Assembly: GCA_002699585.1 (NCBI GenBank) | Contig: PABP01000036.1 | Location: 250,333-314,332 of the forward strand | Length of the DNA: 64,000 nucleotides | Direction of reading: 5' to 3' | Origin: Anaerolineaceae bacterium | GTDB taxonomy: Bacteria; Chloroflexota; Anaerolineae; Aggregatilineales; Phototrophicaceae | In this document: piece by piece, positions 25,305 through 33,771 of the stretch | How positions within the stretch are numbered: position 1 is the stretch's first letter | Layout of the letters: each line of letters opens with the position of its first letter | The notes under the pieces: generated by a model | What the model saw: only the letters and a program-made list of their open reading frames with translations | Told to the model about the DNA's origin: nothing | The model's database searches: none | Made by a program: the position numbers and the translations under genes

Positions 25305-26228
25305 TTAACTCAATAGCGCCTCAACGCGATCTCGTGTCGGCAGCGCGGGGATCGCGCCGCGCTCGGTGGTGGTGATAGCCCCAACCGCGTTGGCGAAGCG
25401 CAGCAGGGCATCATAATCGGGCTGATCGCCCATCTCTAGCAGGCTGACCAGCAGCGCTGCGACGAAGGAATCACCCGCGCCGGTGGTATCAACGGCGGTC
25501 ACACGATTGCCGGGTTGATGGTATTCGGCATCGGCGGTGTAGAGGGTAGCCCCACCTGCGCCATGCGTCACCACAATGATTTCGGTTGGGTCGCGCCAGA
25601 GAGCACGGGCATCGTCGCTGCCTGTCAAAAAGACGACCTCTTCCTCGCTGACTTTGACGATATGGGCATAGTCCAGCCCACTGAGCAGACCCGCCCGCGC
25701 GGCGTCCTGACTCGGCCAGAGTGCTTCGCGCAGATTGGGATCATAAGAGATGCGCAAGCCCTTCTCCTGAGCGTATTTAACGGCGGCCCAGGTAGCATCG
25801 CGTTCGGGAGCATCAATCAGCGTGATGCTGCCAAAGTGGAAAATCTGGTGCTGGTCGATGACATCATAGGCCACGTCCTGGGGGGTCATCAGCATGTTGG
25901 CGCGGGGATTGCGGTAAAACTGGAAGCTGCGCTCCCCATCAGCAGCCAGCGAAACGAAAGCCAGCATGGTCCGGGCTTTGTCGCTAAAGCGCAGGCCCGT
26001 GACATCAACATCTTCCGCGGCCAGCACATCCGCCAGATAATGGCCGAAAGGATCATCCCCTACCTGGCCGAGGAAAGCACTTTTTGCCCCCAGCCGCGTC
26101 ACGGCCACCGCCACATTGGCGGGTGCGCCACCGGGCGCTTTCTGGAAGCCGGATGCCTCCCCAACAGTGACGCCGCTCTCCTGGGCGACAAAATCAATCA
26201 GCAGTTCTCCCATCGATACCACGCTCAT
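25305..26228 (-). CDS. PfkB family carbohydrate kinase (fructokinase-like)
   Basis: Start set at ATG 26228 (MSVVSMGELLIDFVAQESG) with AGGAGA upstream; the longer frame to 26306 is not supported. 307 residues with the two PfkB signatures: substrate loop KAPGGAPANVAVAVTRLG and the ATP-binding DTTGAGDSFVAALL (residue ~249, catalytic Asp). Predicted to phosphorylate fructose or a related sugar at the terminal hydroxyl in the cytoplasm. Alone in orientation with the downstream operon, separated from it by repeat copy B, which likely terminates its transcript. Confidence 0.9.
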   Translation of the reverse strand: MSVVSMGELLIDFVAQESGVTVGEASGFQKAPGGAPANVAVAVTRLGAKSAFLGQVGDDPFGHYLADVLAAEDVDVTGLRFSDKARTMLAFVSLAADGERSFQFYRNPRANMLMTPQDVAYDVIDQHQIFHFGSITLIDAPERDATWAAVKYAQEKGLRISYDPNLREALWPSQDAARAGLLSGLDYAHIVKVSEEEVVFLTGSDDARALWRDPTEIIVVTHGAGGATLYTADAEYHQPGNRVTAVDTTGAGDSFVAALLVSLLEMGDQPDYDALLRFANAVGAITTTERGAIPALPTRDRVEALLS

Positions 26229-26299
26229 GGCGGTGTGTCTCCTGTGTGTTGGACTGGTGCGAGTCGGGCGCAAACTGATACATAATCTGTCTTTGTTTC

Positions 26300-26323
26300 G
26301 GGGCACAATATATTTGCCCCTAC
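26300..26323 (+). repeat. Palindromic CCCCTAC-tailed repeat (GGGGCACAAT type)
   Basis: GGGGCACAAT-ATAT-TTGCCCC followed by TAC. Member of a family of short dyads ending CCC(C)TAC; other copies at 36784, 40010 and 40076, all on the plus strand. Confidence 0.55.
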
Positions 26324-26381
26324 CTACATGAATGATTTGCTACCCCTAAACCACACCAGCAATCAAAATCAGTCTTTGCAA

Positions 26382-26420
26382 ATAAAAAGGGTATGGTCCT
26401 CATGTTGAGGCCACACCCTT
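26382..26420 (-). terminator. Terminator of the membrane protein gene
   Basis: AAGGGTATGG (26387-26396) pairs with CCACACCCTT (26411-26420), with an inner CCTC/GAGG stem; on the minus strand it is followed by TTTTTATTT. Confidence 0.65.
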
Positions 26421-26465
26421 AGTTTATCGCAAAAACAGGTTGTTCGGTGATGTTTCCGGCAACGA

Positions 26466-27176
26466 CTAAATTTCCTCCGGCCACCAGGGGCGACGAATGA
26501 GGGTCAGCAGGAAGAGCATCGTAAAGCCAGTAATGATCCCCGGCGAGAGCACCAACACGATCAATCCCAGCCAGCCGACGAAGATAAACAGTCCGCCTGT
26601 CAGGATGAGGGTATAAAGCAGCGTCGAGAAGACAATCGCGCTGACGATATGGGCCAGCACCCACAACCAGGCGGCGCGCGTATAGAGGCGCAGGACCAAG
26701 GTCTGCAGCAGGCTCATCATCACAATCGGCGGGCTGTAGATCAATACCGCGTAGATTGCTACCGCGCGGACATCTGGCGGACGGACATTATTTAAGTTAC
26801 GAAGTTCTTGCAGATAAGCCCCCATGTGATCGACCATGATGAAGGTGGCAAACTCGGAGATGACCACACCGAAGATCGCGCCCAGCACGCTGACGAACAA
26901 CCACCAGCGGAAATCCGCGTGGAATTTCTGGCGCATCAGGCCCTTCTGGACGCTGCCAATGAGCAAGCCCAGGGGCGTACCACAGACAATGGCGATAAGA
27001 GCCATGTAGATAACGATTTGGGCCGTCCCAGCAGCAGGCAAAAATGGCAAGGAAACCATCAGCCGGGTCAATAGGGGCAGCAATACGGTAATGCCAACAG
27101 TCGCGCCGAAAATGCTGGCACATAGACCGATCATCCACAAGATCATAAATCGTAGGCTAGTCAGGACGTGATACAT
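26466..27176 (-). CDS. Polytopic membrane protein, unknown function
   Basis: 236 residues with about six predicted transmembrane helices, the clearest being MILWMIGLCASIFGATVGIT, IVIYMALIAIVCGTPLGLLI, WLFVSVLGAIFGVVISEFA, IVMMSLLQTLVLRLY, VLAHIVSAIVFSTLLYTLIL and GLIVLVLSPGIITGFTMLFL. A soluble loop (residues ~120-140) lies between helices 3 and 4. I do not recognise a family. Terminated at 26382-26420. On the minus strand an extended -10 (TGGTATAGT, 27322-27314) lies 138 bp upstream of the ATG. Confidence 0.7.
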   Translation of the reverse strand: MYHVLTSLRFMILWMIGLCASIFGATVGITVLLPLLTRLMVSLPFLPAAGTAQIVIYMALIAIVCGTPLGLLIGSVQKGLMRQKFHADFRWWLFVSVLGAIFGVVISEFATFIMVDHMGAYLQELRNLNNVRPPDVRAVAIYAVLIYSPPIVMMSLLQTLVLRLYTRAAWLWVLAHIVSAIVFSTLLYTLILTGGLFIFVGWLGLIVLVLSPGIITGFTMLFLLTLIRRPWWPEEI

Positions 27177-27406
27177 AGGGGAACGTTGCCTTCAAAGCTA
27201 GCAACAACAAAAAAGCTTTGCATCACTGAATGCATAAGGAGAGAAGCTGCCAAGCCGCAATATTGAAGTCTGTTTCTTTTTGAGAGTGCTTTATCAGCAC
27301 ACTCCAATGACTTACTATACCATATTTGGCCCTCTGACGATACATCTGGTCGCCAAAACAGCCTCAAATTGACGCGGTTTATTGCTGACTGTTGCCCCGG
27401 CGTACT
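27177..27406. other. Divergent intergenic region
   Basis: Region between the minus-strand membrane protein and the plus-strand acetyltransferase. It holds an extended -10 for the minus strand (27314-27322) and no gene that I can see. Confidence 0.4.
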
Positions 27407-27434
27407 AAAAATCAGCCTTTCCTGCTATATACTG
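27407..27434 (+). promoter_or_regulatory. Shared-type promoter of GNAT gene 1
   Basis: AAAAATCAG, seven variable bases, then TGCTATATACTG, an extended -10 pattern. A 28-bp sequence at 28468-28495 before the second GNAT gene matches at 24 positions. Confidence 0.55.
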
Positions 27435-27476
27435 AGTTTGTTTTCAGCACGTGTGTGGTTGAATCGATGTAACCCC

Positions 27477-28415
27477 ATGCGCATGGCTCATCCATCTGAG
27501 GCAAAAATAGTGCCATATCTTGATTATGACCGTAACGCTCAAACATATCCTTTAACAGATGCGTTTAAACTCGTAAAAGCCCCAAGTGAAAAATTCGCCC
27601 AATACTGGGCCATTTACCGCAATATCAATGAGGATTTCACGCTTGACTATGCTGTCCAGGCCAATGAGATTGCTGATGTCCCTTTTTGCTATTGGATACA
27701 ACAAAACAACCAGACTATCGGCGGCAGTATTCTGCTGCCCAATAACCTTGGCGATATGTTCCTCGTTCCACCCTTTTCCGATTGGGATACAGCTTTAGGG
27801 GCGGTATTACCGCTGCTGCATCATTGGTCCGATAAGCCCATACAAGCCCAGCAAATTACGCATCCACAGATGGAAGCATTGGTCAGGCATGGGTTCCGCG
27901 TGACGAGCAGCCGTCGCTGGATGATTCGTCCGACGCAGACCTATTCAGACAGGTCAATTGCCCCTTACACCGTTGCCAGCATCAGCAAAGATCAAACTGA
28001 TACTTTAGCCAAGCTCTTTTATGATGCCTTCAGTCAAAGCGACGATGTGAGCTATCGTGATCGCCCACTTGAGCAACATCAGGATTCTGTTGAGAATTAC
28101 TTCGATCAACTTACAGAGGGTGATCGCTGTTACGAGGCTTCAAAAAGCGTATATGACGATGACAAGCTGATTGCAACGGTCCTTGTCCAGATGCACAATG
28201 ACATGCCCTCCATCCGATTTGCTGTGACGCATCCAGCGTACCAACGGAAGGGGCTGGGCAAGCACCTCATCGAGCAGGCTATCCATACGCTGGCTGCGGA
28301 TTTCACAGCCGTCAAGCTGGCAGTCACCGATGGTAATCCGGCACAAGCGATCTACTATCACATGGGATTTATGCCCGGAGATCCCATTTACAGCCTGGTA
28401 CATGACGGTGATTAA
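27477..28415 (+). CDS. GNAT family N-acetyltransferase
   Basis: Start is uncertain: ATG 27477 (MRMAHPSEAKIVPYLDYDRN) follows the promoter at 27407 and is used here, ATG 27483 is an alternative, and the frame is open from 27369. The C-terminal ~140 residues are a complete GNAT domain with the acetyl-CoA pyrophosphate loop HPAYQRKGLGKHLI and AVKLAVTDGNPAQAIYYHMGF. The N-terminal ~160 residues form a second, degenerate GNAT-like half (PFCYWIQQNNQTIGGSILLP), giving a tandem architecture of ~310 residues. Acceptor substrate unknown. Confidence 0.85.
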   Translation: MRMAHPSEAKIVPYLDYDRNAQTYPLTDAFKLVKAPSEKFAQYWAIYRNINEDFTLDYAVQANEIADVPFCYWIQQNNQTIGGSILLPNNLGDMFLVPPFSDWDTALGAVLPLLHHWSDKPIQAQQITHPQMEALVRHGFRVTSSRRWMIRPTQTYSDRSIAPYTVASISKDQTDTLAKLFYDAFSQSDDVSYRDRPLEQHQDSVENYFDQLTEGDRCYEASKSVYDDDKLIATVLVQMHNDMPSIRFAVTHPAYQRKGLGKHLIEQAIHTLAADFTAVKLAVTDGNPAQAIYYHMGFMPGDPIYSLVHDGD

Positions 28416-28467
28416 CAGCAGGCCAGTGTCCTATGATCAGGCGGTAACGAGATTATAGCCACTTGCC

Positions 28468-28495
28468 AAAAATCAGTATATCTTGCTATATACTG
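28468..28495 (+). promoter_or_regulatory. Shared-type promoter of GNAT gene 2
   Basis: AAAAATCAG-7 nt-TGCTATATACTG, 35 bp before the start of the second GNAT gene; near copy of 27407-27434. Confidence 0.55.
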
Positions 28496-28529
28496 TGAAC
28501 AGATCTGCTAACTTCAGGATAGCCGTTCG

Positions 28530-29063
28530 ATGACGAATGCCCCTACAGATTACGAGCTGGTCGCTTTCACCTACGATTCCCCGCTGTTGCTGGATGCGGT
28601 TAAGGTCTATACGCATGTGTGGGCGCAGCGCACCTACGGTGAAAGCGTCGATTTCTTCCGGTCGAATGCGCGGCGGCAGGATTTTTATGGCTATGTGGTG
28701 AAAGCTGGCCCGCAGACCATCGGCATGGGCTTTGGGACACGCTCGCTGCCGGGGCAGTGGTGGCACGATAAAGTTGCTAGGCGCGTGGGCCAGGCTCATG
28801 AAGCGCTACAAGATGCCTGGGTGCTGGTCGAACTGGCGATCATGCCCGCCTATCGCAGTCGAGGATTGGGCCTGCGCATCCACGATGCCTTGCTAGCGGC
28901 CCAACCTCACCCACATGCCCTGCTCTCGACCCAGGTCGAGAATCGGGGGGCACGCCGCTTTTACGAGCGTCACGGTTGGGATTATCTACATCCCGGCTTT
29001 GCTTTCTTCGAGAACCATCCCCTGTTCTGCATTCTGCATAAGTCCTTGCCAGAGAAAGCATAA
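28530..29063 (+). CDS. GNAT family N-acetyltransferase
   Basis: 177 residues, a single GNAT domain: VLVELAIMPAYRSRGLGLRI holds the acetyl-CoA-binding Arg/Gln-x-x-Gly loop, and NRGARRFYERHGWDYLHPGF the terminal beta-bulge. ATG 28530 follows AGGAT. It has its own promoter, a near-copy of the one before the preceding acetyltransferase gene, so both are probably co-expressed. Substrate unknown. Confidence 0.88.
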   Translation: MTNAPTDYELVAFTYDSPLLLDAVKVYTHVWAQRTYGESVDFFRSNARRQDFYGYVVKAGPQTIGMGFGTRSLPGQWWHDKVARRVGQAHEALQDAWVLVELAIMPAYRSRGLGLRIHDALLAAQPHPHALLSTQVENRGARRFYERHGWDYLHPGFAFFENHPLFCILHKSLPEKA

Positions 29064-29099
29064 ATAAGTGTTGAGTGATGAGTCTGTATCGGGAACAAG

Positions 29100-30011
29100 A
29101 TGACCACACAAGATGAACTCACCCAATTAATAGGCACATTGGTCAATGGGGACTCACTAGAAGAACAAATAGCAGTTGGTCACAGGATCCAGAATTATGG
29201 TGACGAAGCTGTTGAACCTCTGATTGCATTACTAAAGAATCCCGATCATGCTCATTTGTGGTGGCTAATAGTTGATGCTCTCGGTCGCATTGGAGATCAG
29301 CGAGCAGTTGAGCCGATTATTGCCATGCTGGAATCGCCTCTTTCTCATGATCCCTGGAAAGCCATGCTCTCAAGGCGCTATGCAGCTTGGGCACTGGCAA
29401 AGCTGAAAGATCCGCGTGCAATCGACGCATTGCTTGAGATGTTCAATGACCGACTTTATGACGAAGAAGATGATGGTGAAGTCGTTGATGAGCCTGACAT
29501 AGAGAACATCGAAGCGGCTGTATGGGCGCTGACTGAAATTGGTGACTTAAAAACACTACCCCAGATTATAGAAGTCATTTTCGACAAATGCTGTATCTAT
29601 AATGTTTTCAATGAATGGGGAGAACCTGCTTTTCAACTCCTCTTGCAGGAACTCAGAAACAGTGACGATCATAGACGTTCTAATGCTGCTCATCATCTTG
29701 GTGAGTACGGGGACCATCGTGCCATAGAACCACTTATACATTTGCTAAAAAACGATAAAAGCAACGATGTGAGAGATAGTGCAGCTTATGGTCTAGGCTG
29801 TTTGCGTGATCCCTTAGCTTTTGATGTCCTCACCGAGGCCCTAAATGATCCTTACGAACAAGTTCGGATGCACGCCGCGTTTGGACTCTTGGGACTTAAA
29901 GATCGGCGGGCGATTGAACCACTTAAGAGAGCAATCGAAAAAGAGAGCTCCTATATTCTTGAGCACCTCAAGCGATCTTTGCAGTCACTAGAAGAATCAA
30001 CAGCAGAATGA
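29100..30011 (+). CDS. HEAT-repeat protein
   Basis: 303 residues built almost entirely of PBS-lyase/HEAT repeats: YGDEAVEPLIALLKNPD, IGDQRAVEPIIAMLESP, KDPRAIDALLEMFND, YGDHRAIEPLIHLLKNDKS and LRDPLAFDVLTEALNDPYEQ. An acidic loop (EEDDGEVVDEPDIEN) interrupts the array. Such solenoids act as scaffolds or as lyases for bilins, but no bilin context is present. Cytoplasmic. ATG at 29100, 36 bp after the acetyltransferase gene. Confidence 0.87.
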   Translation: MTTQDELTQLIGTLVNGDSLEEQIAVGHRIQNYGDEAVEPLIALLKNPDHAHLWWLIVDALGRIGDQRAVEPIIAMLESPLSHDPWKAMLSRRYAAWALAKLKDPRAIDALLEMFNDRLYDEEDDGEVVDEPDIENIEAAVWALTEIGDLKTLPQIIEVIFDKCCIYNVFNEWGEPAFQLLLQELRNSDDHRRSNAAHHLGEYGDHRAIEPLIHLLKNDKSNDVRDSAAYGLGCLRDPLAFDVLTEALNDPYEQVRMHAAFGLLGLKDRRAIEPLKRAIEKESSYILEHLKRSLQSLEESTAE

Positions 30012-30039
30012 CCTGACCTTATTGGCATAACGTGAAATG

Positions 30040-31170
30040 CTAGCTTGCACGCAGCTCATCCATGAGTTCTTTGGTCTTTTCGATGGCCTGAGAGGGGATG
30101 CTGTGGCCTTTGTTATGCACTTCCCAGTACCACAATGGCGTTCCGCGACGGTTCAGTTGACCTGCGAGTTCGCGCAAGTATTGACCTAATGTCGTATCCT
30201 GCCAGCTTTCATTTTCCCCGGCGAACGCAGCATATTTGACTTCGCTGTTCATCGGTGGCAAGGGATAAGGTGGCGCGCTGGCCAGTACCGCCCCGGAAAA
30301 CATGCGGGGGTAGGTATGGGTATAGAAGTAGGACATGTTGCCGCCCCAGCTAAAACCCATGATGATATTGGCATACACATCAACCGGATAGTAGGCTTCG
30401 ATCTCGTCCATCATATCATTGACGGACCTGAAAGCCGGATAGAAGTTGTTAGACGCAAACTGATTATTGTCGAACTCGGTAGCGACCAGCAGGACGCCTG
30501 CATGCTGCGCCCAACTGTAATAGGGCGCGGCCATCGTCGCGGCATCCATCCCCCACCCATGATTAACCAACAACAGCGGCCACCCATCAGGCGGCGTCGG
30601 GCCGCGCGGCTCAAAGATGGTATAGGTCAAGTAGCTGGATGCCTCACGCTGGTAGACCACGCCCGTGAGTTCTGAGGGCGCTTCTGAATCCGGCGGGAAG
30701 GGTTTGGCATTGGACATACTGTACATCATGTACGGCAGTGAGCCTAAAATTTGATCTTGTAAGACGAGGGCCGCCACCGCAATCACAACAATGGTGAACA
30801 GGGCCAACATCAGCAGTCTACCGCGCGTATAGCGACGCGACTGCGGCTCATGATGCCGGGGTTGCAGTTTCTTAAAATCGACCGACTTGCTGGTAACACG
30901 CTTGATGCTGGTGGGCTGGCTGGCCGCCAGCGGAGCGAGCGGCTTGTTCAGCGGTTTGATAACATCCGCTTTGGGTTTGAGAGACGACTGCTGCAAAAAT
31001 TCGACTGTTTTTTCTTCGAGGGTCTTTAAATAGGGGTCCGGCTCTATAGAAGCGAGCTTTTGCAGCACACGGATGTAATCCGTCTCGCCGGAGCGCCCTG
31101 CAAGCATGACACCCTGCTTACGGTCGGCAGGGTTCCTGGATTTGAGTAAGGCAATGACTTTGGTATTCAT
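30040..31170 (-). CDS. Membrane-anchored alpha/beta hydrolase with cytoplasmic N-terminal region
   Basis: 376 residues. Residues 1-65 are helical and HEAT-like (ALLKSRNPADRKQGVMLAGR), residues ~65-115 a basic Pro/Lys-rich linker, residues ~117-140 a single transmembrane helix (LLMLALFTIVVIAVAALVL), and the rest an extracytoplasmic alpha/beta hydrolase with the oxyanion region LLVNHGWG, the nucleophile elbow GFSWGG (~residue 273) and a terminal His (NKGHSIPS). N-in/C-out topology is expected from the basic flank. Probably an esterase acting outside the cell. Converges on the HEAT gene. Confidence 0.83.
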   Translation of the reverse strand: MNTKVIALLKSRNPADRKQGVMLAGRSGETDYIRVLQKLASIEPDPYLKTLEEKTVEFLQQSSLKPKADVIKPLNKPLAPLAASQPTSIKRVTSKSVDFKKLQPRHHEPQSRRYTRGRLLMLALFTIVVIAVAALVLQDQILGSLPYMMYSMSNAKPFPPDSEAPSELTGVVYQREASSYLTYTIFEPRGPTPPDGWPLLLVNHGWGMDAATMAAPYYSWAQHAGVLLVATEFDNNQFASNNFYPAFRSVNDMMDEIEAYYPVDVYANIIMGFSWGGNMSYFYTHTYPRMFSGAVLASAPPYPLPPMNSEVKYAAFAGENESWQDTTLGQYLRELAGQLNRRGTPLWYWEVHNKGHSIPSQAIEKTKELMDELRAS

Positions 31171-31428
31171 ATCACGACGATTTGATCTGCACTAAACAGT
31201 TTTTCGTATTGTAACGGAAAGCTATGACATCGCTCCGTAAAGAAGCGTCGGAAAGCGCGTGTCAAATGACACGTTTTTGGAAAGCCAAACGGCTACAGGG
31301 AACAGATTCGTCCAGTCGGACGATAGGAACTGATGTTTGTTGCGGCTGATCTCCATCATCCAGAGATTAAACTCGCTTTATAATGTTGAAAACCTCTCAT
31401 CAACCTGAAAAGGCGAGTTGTACTTAAG

Positions 31429-31881
31429 ATGGAAACATCCTACCTATATCCTAAGAACATGACCATCGTGACCGATTGCTTTCGGCATGGCTGGACCGCC
31501 TACGGAGATGAACCCATCCTCATTGTTGAATTGGACGCAGTTGATCGTCATACTATTGAACAATGGTTAGCGTTCACTATCGACCTGCGCAGCAACTGGC
31601 CTGACGCGGCGAAACCCATTTACTCCATCATGGATCTGTCCAAGAATGACGTTTCCATGACTCATCTGGCACAAAAAGGTGTCCATGACCTCTCGCAGTA
31701 CAATCCAGACCTCATAACGCATACCGGGTTGGTCACACAGCAATCCGTCCTGGGCACTATACTAAACACCACAACGACCCTCCTCAGCCGCACCATGAAG
31801 ACCTTCAATATCAGGGTTTTTAATAATCACGACAAAGCCTTTCAATGGCTGGTTGGGCTTATGGAACAGAACCAGCACTGA
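31429..31881 (+). CDS. STAS/SpoIIAA-like small protein, distant array relative
   Basis: 150 residues with the same strand-helix order as the array at 17218-20393: DEPILIVELDAV, HTIEQWLAFTIDLRSNW, PIYSIMDLS, a helix, ITHTGLVTQQS, then TFNIRVFNNHDKAFQWLVG. The last block matches the strand-plus-helix end typical of SpoIIAA-like domains. It lacks the PTPYA motif. ATG at 31429. Located away from the array, plus strand, 60 bp before a secreted esterase gene. Confidence 0.6.
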   Translation: METSYLYPKNMTIVTDCFRHGWTAYGDEPILIVELDAVDRHTIEQWLAFTIDLRSNWPDAAKPIYSIMDLSKNDVSMTHLAQKGVHDLSQYNPDLITHTGLVTQQSVLGTILNTTTTLLSRTMKTFNIRVFNNHDKAFQWLVGLMEQNQH

Positions 31882-31941
31882 GACCCTATAGTGTCTCCAA
31901 ACGTATAGCGTTTATCGTGATAACCGCGTGAGAGCAGCCCT

Positions 31942-32838
31942 ATGTCCCGATGGCTAATGAGCGTATTTGTGATCCTGCTGCTGGTGGTGCCTGTAGCAGC
32001 GCAGGATAACTTGCATACGCGCGTATTGCAGCATGATGGCCAGGAGCGCACGTATCTGGCTTATGCGCCGGATACCCTGCCCGATGGCCCGGTCCCGGTA
32101 TTGATTGGGCTGCATGGGGGCGGCGGCCATGCGCAGCAGTTCATGACATCCACCGGATTCAACGCAATCGCTGACGCGCGCGGATTCATCGCCGTGTATC
32201 CCGATGGCATCGACCGCACCTGGAACGATGGCCGCGATGGGCCGGACCCGAATGTACAAGCACGGCTGCTAATCGACGATGTGGGCTTCATCGAAGCTGT
32301 GCTAGATGACGTGGCAAGTCATTACTCTATCGACCCAGATCGCGTCTACGCAACAGGGATTTCGAACGGTGGGCATATGGCGTTCCGGCTGGCATGTGAC
32401 GTCAGCGAGCGCATTGCTGGCATCGCGCCAGTGGTGGCCCTGGTTCCGGCGAATATCACCTGCGAGCCACCGAATCCAGTCTCGGTGCTGCTGATGAACG
32501 GCACTGACGATCCGCTGGTGCCCTGGCAAGGTGGCACGCTGCTAAGAGATCGCGGTGAGGATTTATCAACATGGGAGAGCATGGCGCTGTGGGCCGGTAT
32601 CAACAGGTGCAGCGAGGAGATCGAGGCGGAAACGCTGCCGAATACCGTTCTGCGTGACCTGACCCTCACACAGGTGCATACGTATCAGAATTGCGACGTG
32701 CCGACCGTGCTATACGAAGTCGGCAATGGTGGGCATACCTGGCCCGGTGACGAACATAGCCTGCCACGCTTCATCGTGGGACGCACCAGCCTGGATTTTG
32801 ATGCCAGTGAAGTCATTGCCGACTTTTTTGAACTATAA
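31942..32838 (+). CDS. Secreted LpqC/PHB depolymerase-like esterase
   Basis: 298 residues with a signal peptide (MSRWLMSVFVILLLVVPVAA, cleaved after AQ). The fold is that of CE1-type esterases and polyhydroxybutyrate depolymerase-like LpqC proteins: GLHGGGGHAQQFM (oxyanion hole), YATGISNGGHMAF with the nucleophile Ser at ~138, an Asp in LMNGTDDPLVPW and the terminal His in GNGGHTWPGDEH. Four cysteines may form disulfides. Expected to hydrolyse feruloyl or polyester esters outside the cell. Confidence 0.9.
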   Translation: MSRWLMSVFVILLLVVPVAAQDNLHTRVLQHDGQERTYLAYAPDTLPDGPVPVLIGLHGGGGHAQQFMTSTGFNAIADARGFIAVYPDGIDRTWNDGRDGPDPNVQARLLIDDVGFIEAVLDDVASHYSIDPDRVYATGISNGGHMAFRLACDVSERIAGIAPVVALVPANITCEPPNPVSVLLMNGTDDPLVPWQGGTLLRDRGEDLSTWESMALWAGINRCSEEIEAETLPNTVLRDLTLTQVHTYQNCDVPTVLYEVGNGGHTWPGDEHSLPRFIVGRTSLDFDASEVIADFFEL

Positions 32839-32844
32839 AACTAA

Positions 32845-32872
32845 AATAGAGTAACCCGAAGGCTACTCTATT
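32845..32872. terminator. Hairpin between converging genes
   Basis: AATAGAGTA (32845-32853) / TACTCTATT (32864-32872) with an inner CC/GG. On the minus strand it is followed by TTTAGTTTTATAG, so it best terminates the fasciclin gene; on the plus strand the T-tract is poor. Confidence 0.65.
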
Positions 32873-32904
32873 CTGCAGGAATGTGTACGTTCTTGCTTCC
32901 TAAA

Positions 32905-33462
32905 TCAGGGTAGAGCAAAGGGCAGTACCACCAAGTCGATTGCGTGGATGACACCATTGGACGGGGCGGTTACATCTGGAACGATAATATTGGCATTGCG
33001 GCCGACTTGATCAGTCAGAATCGTACCGTCCACGAAGAGGAAACTACCCTGCAGCGTGCGAATGCGGTTCGAATTCGTCACTGCAGACGCTTCACGATTT
33101 CCACGTGCCACATGATAGAGCAGGATTTCAGTTACAGCATCCTGGCCGTAAGTTTCCACCAGGAATGTTGCGCTATCTTCTGCCGCAGTGGCGGAACTAC
33201 AATCCAAACCAAGCGCTTCGAACGCTGGATCTATGGGTGCGAAGACCGTGAACTGACCATTTCCACTGAGGGGAGCATCCAGGCCTGTACCCACAACAGC
33301 AGCGATTAAGCAATCAAAAAGTCCTTCGTATTCGCCACCGGGGGCGTTAGCAGCAACAGCCACATCGACAATTGTCGGACCTGGCGGTGCGGCAAATACA
33401 GGAACAGCCAACACAGCAACCATCGCAAAGACGACCATCAAAGTACCAAGACGTTTCTTCAT
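32905..33462 (-). CDS. Secreted fasciclin domain protein
   Basis: 185 residues: a signal peptide (LGTLMVVFAMVAVLAVPVFA) followed by one complete FAS1 domain. Recognisable blocks are GNGQFTVFAPIDPAFEAL (H1 box), VTEILLYHVARGNREAS (YH motif) and GVIHAIDLVVLP (H2 box). Single-domain FAS1 proteins are adhesion or surface proteins. Two cysteines in the middle (GLFDCLIA, GLDCSSAT) probably bond. A -35/-10 pair lies upstream at 33555-33583. Confidence 0.92.
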   Translation of the reverse strand: MKKRLGTLMVVFAMVAVLAVPVFAAPPGPTIVDVAVAANAPGGEYEGLFDCLIAAVVGTGLDAPLSGNGQFTVFAPIDPAFEALGLDCSSATAAEDSATFLVETYGQDAVTEILLYHVARGNREASAVTNSNRIRTLQGSFLFVDGTILTDQVGRNANIIVPDVTAPSNGVIHAIDLVVLPFALP

Positions 33463-33554
33463 AACCGTTATCTTTCGGCTAATTTCGAGTGCTCAGAGCT
33501 TGCAGAAATTGAGTGAGAATTGGCTGAGCCAGCGCTTCAAATGTAATAAGATAA

Positions 33555-33583
33555 TTATTAGTGTGATTAATCATTACGTTGAA
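33555..33583 (-). promoter_or_regulatory. Promoter of the fasciclin gene
   Basis: On the minus strand TTCAAC (33583-33578) and TAATAA (33560-33555) are spaced 17 bp apart, about 93 bp upstream of the ATG. Confidence 0.45.
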
Positions 33584-33713
33584 CATTACCCTCATTAGTA
33601 TTATTCTCTTGCGTACTGCTGAAGCTCTATGTGTGAGAATCCCTCTGTTTCACGATTTGGGTCACCACGATTTTGTGCTTGACTTCAAATCATTTGCAAT
33701 TTCTATCGTCAAA

Positions 33714-33750
33714 CCAAAAACGAGCGCACTCCATAGAGTGACGCTCGTTT
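33714..33750 (-). terminator. Terminator of the HerA-like ATPase gene
   Basis: AAACGAGCG (33718-33726) / CGCTCGTTT (33742-33750) with an inner CACT/AGTG stem; the minus strand continues TTTTTGGTTTG. Strong intrinsic terminator 22 nt after the stop. Confidence 0.8.
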
Positions 33751-33771
33751 GTTGTTGATTTATCCCAAATT

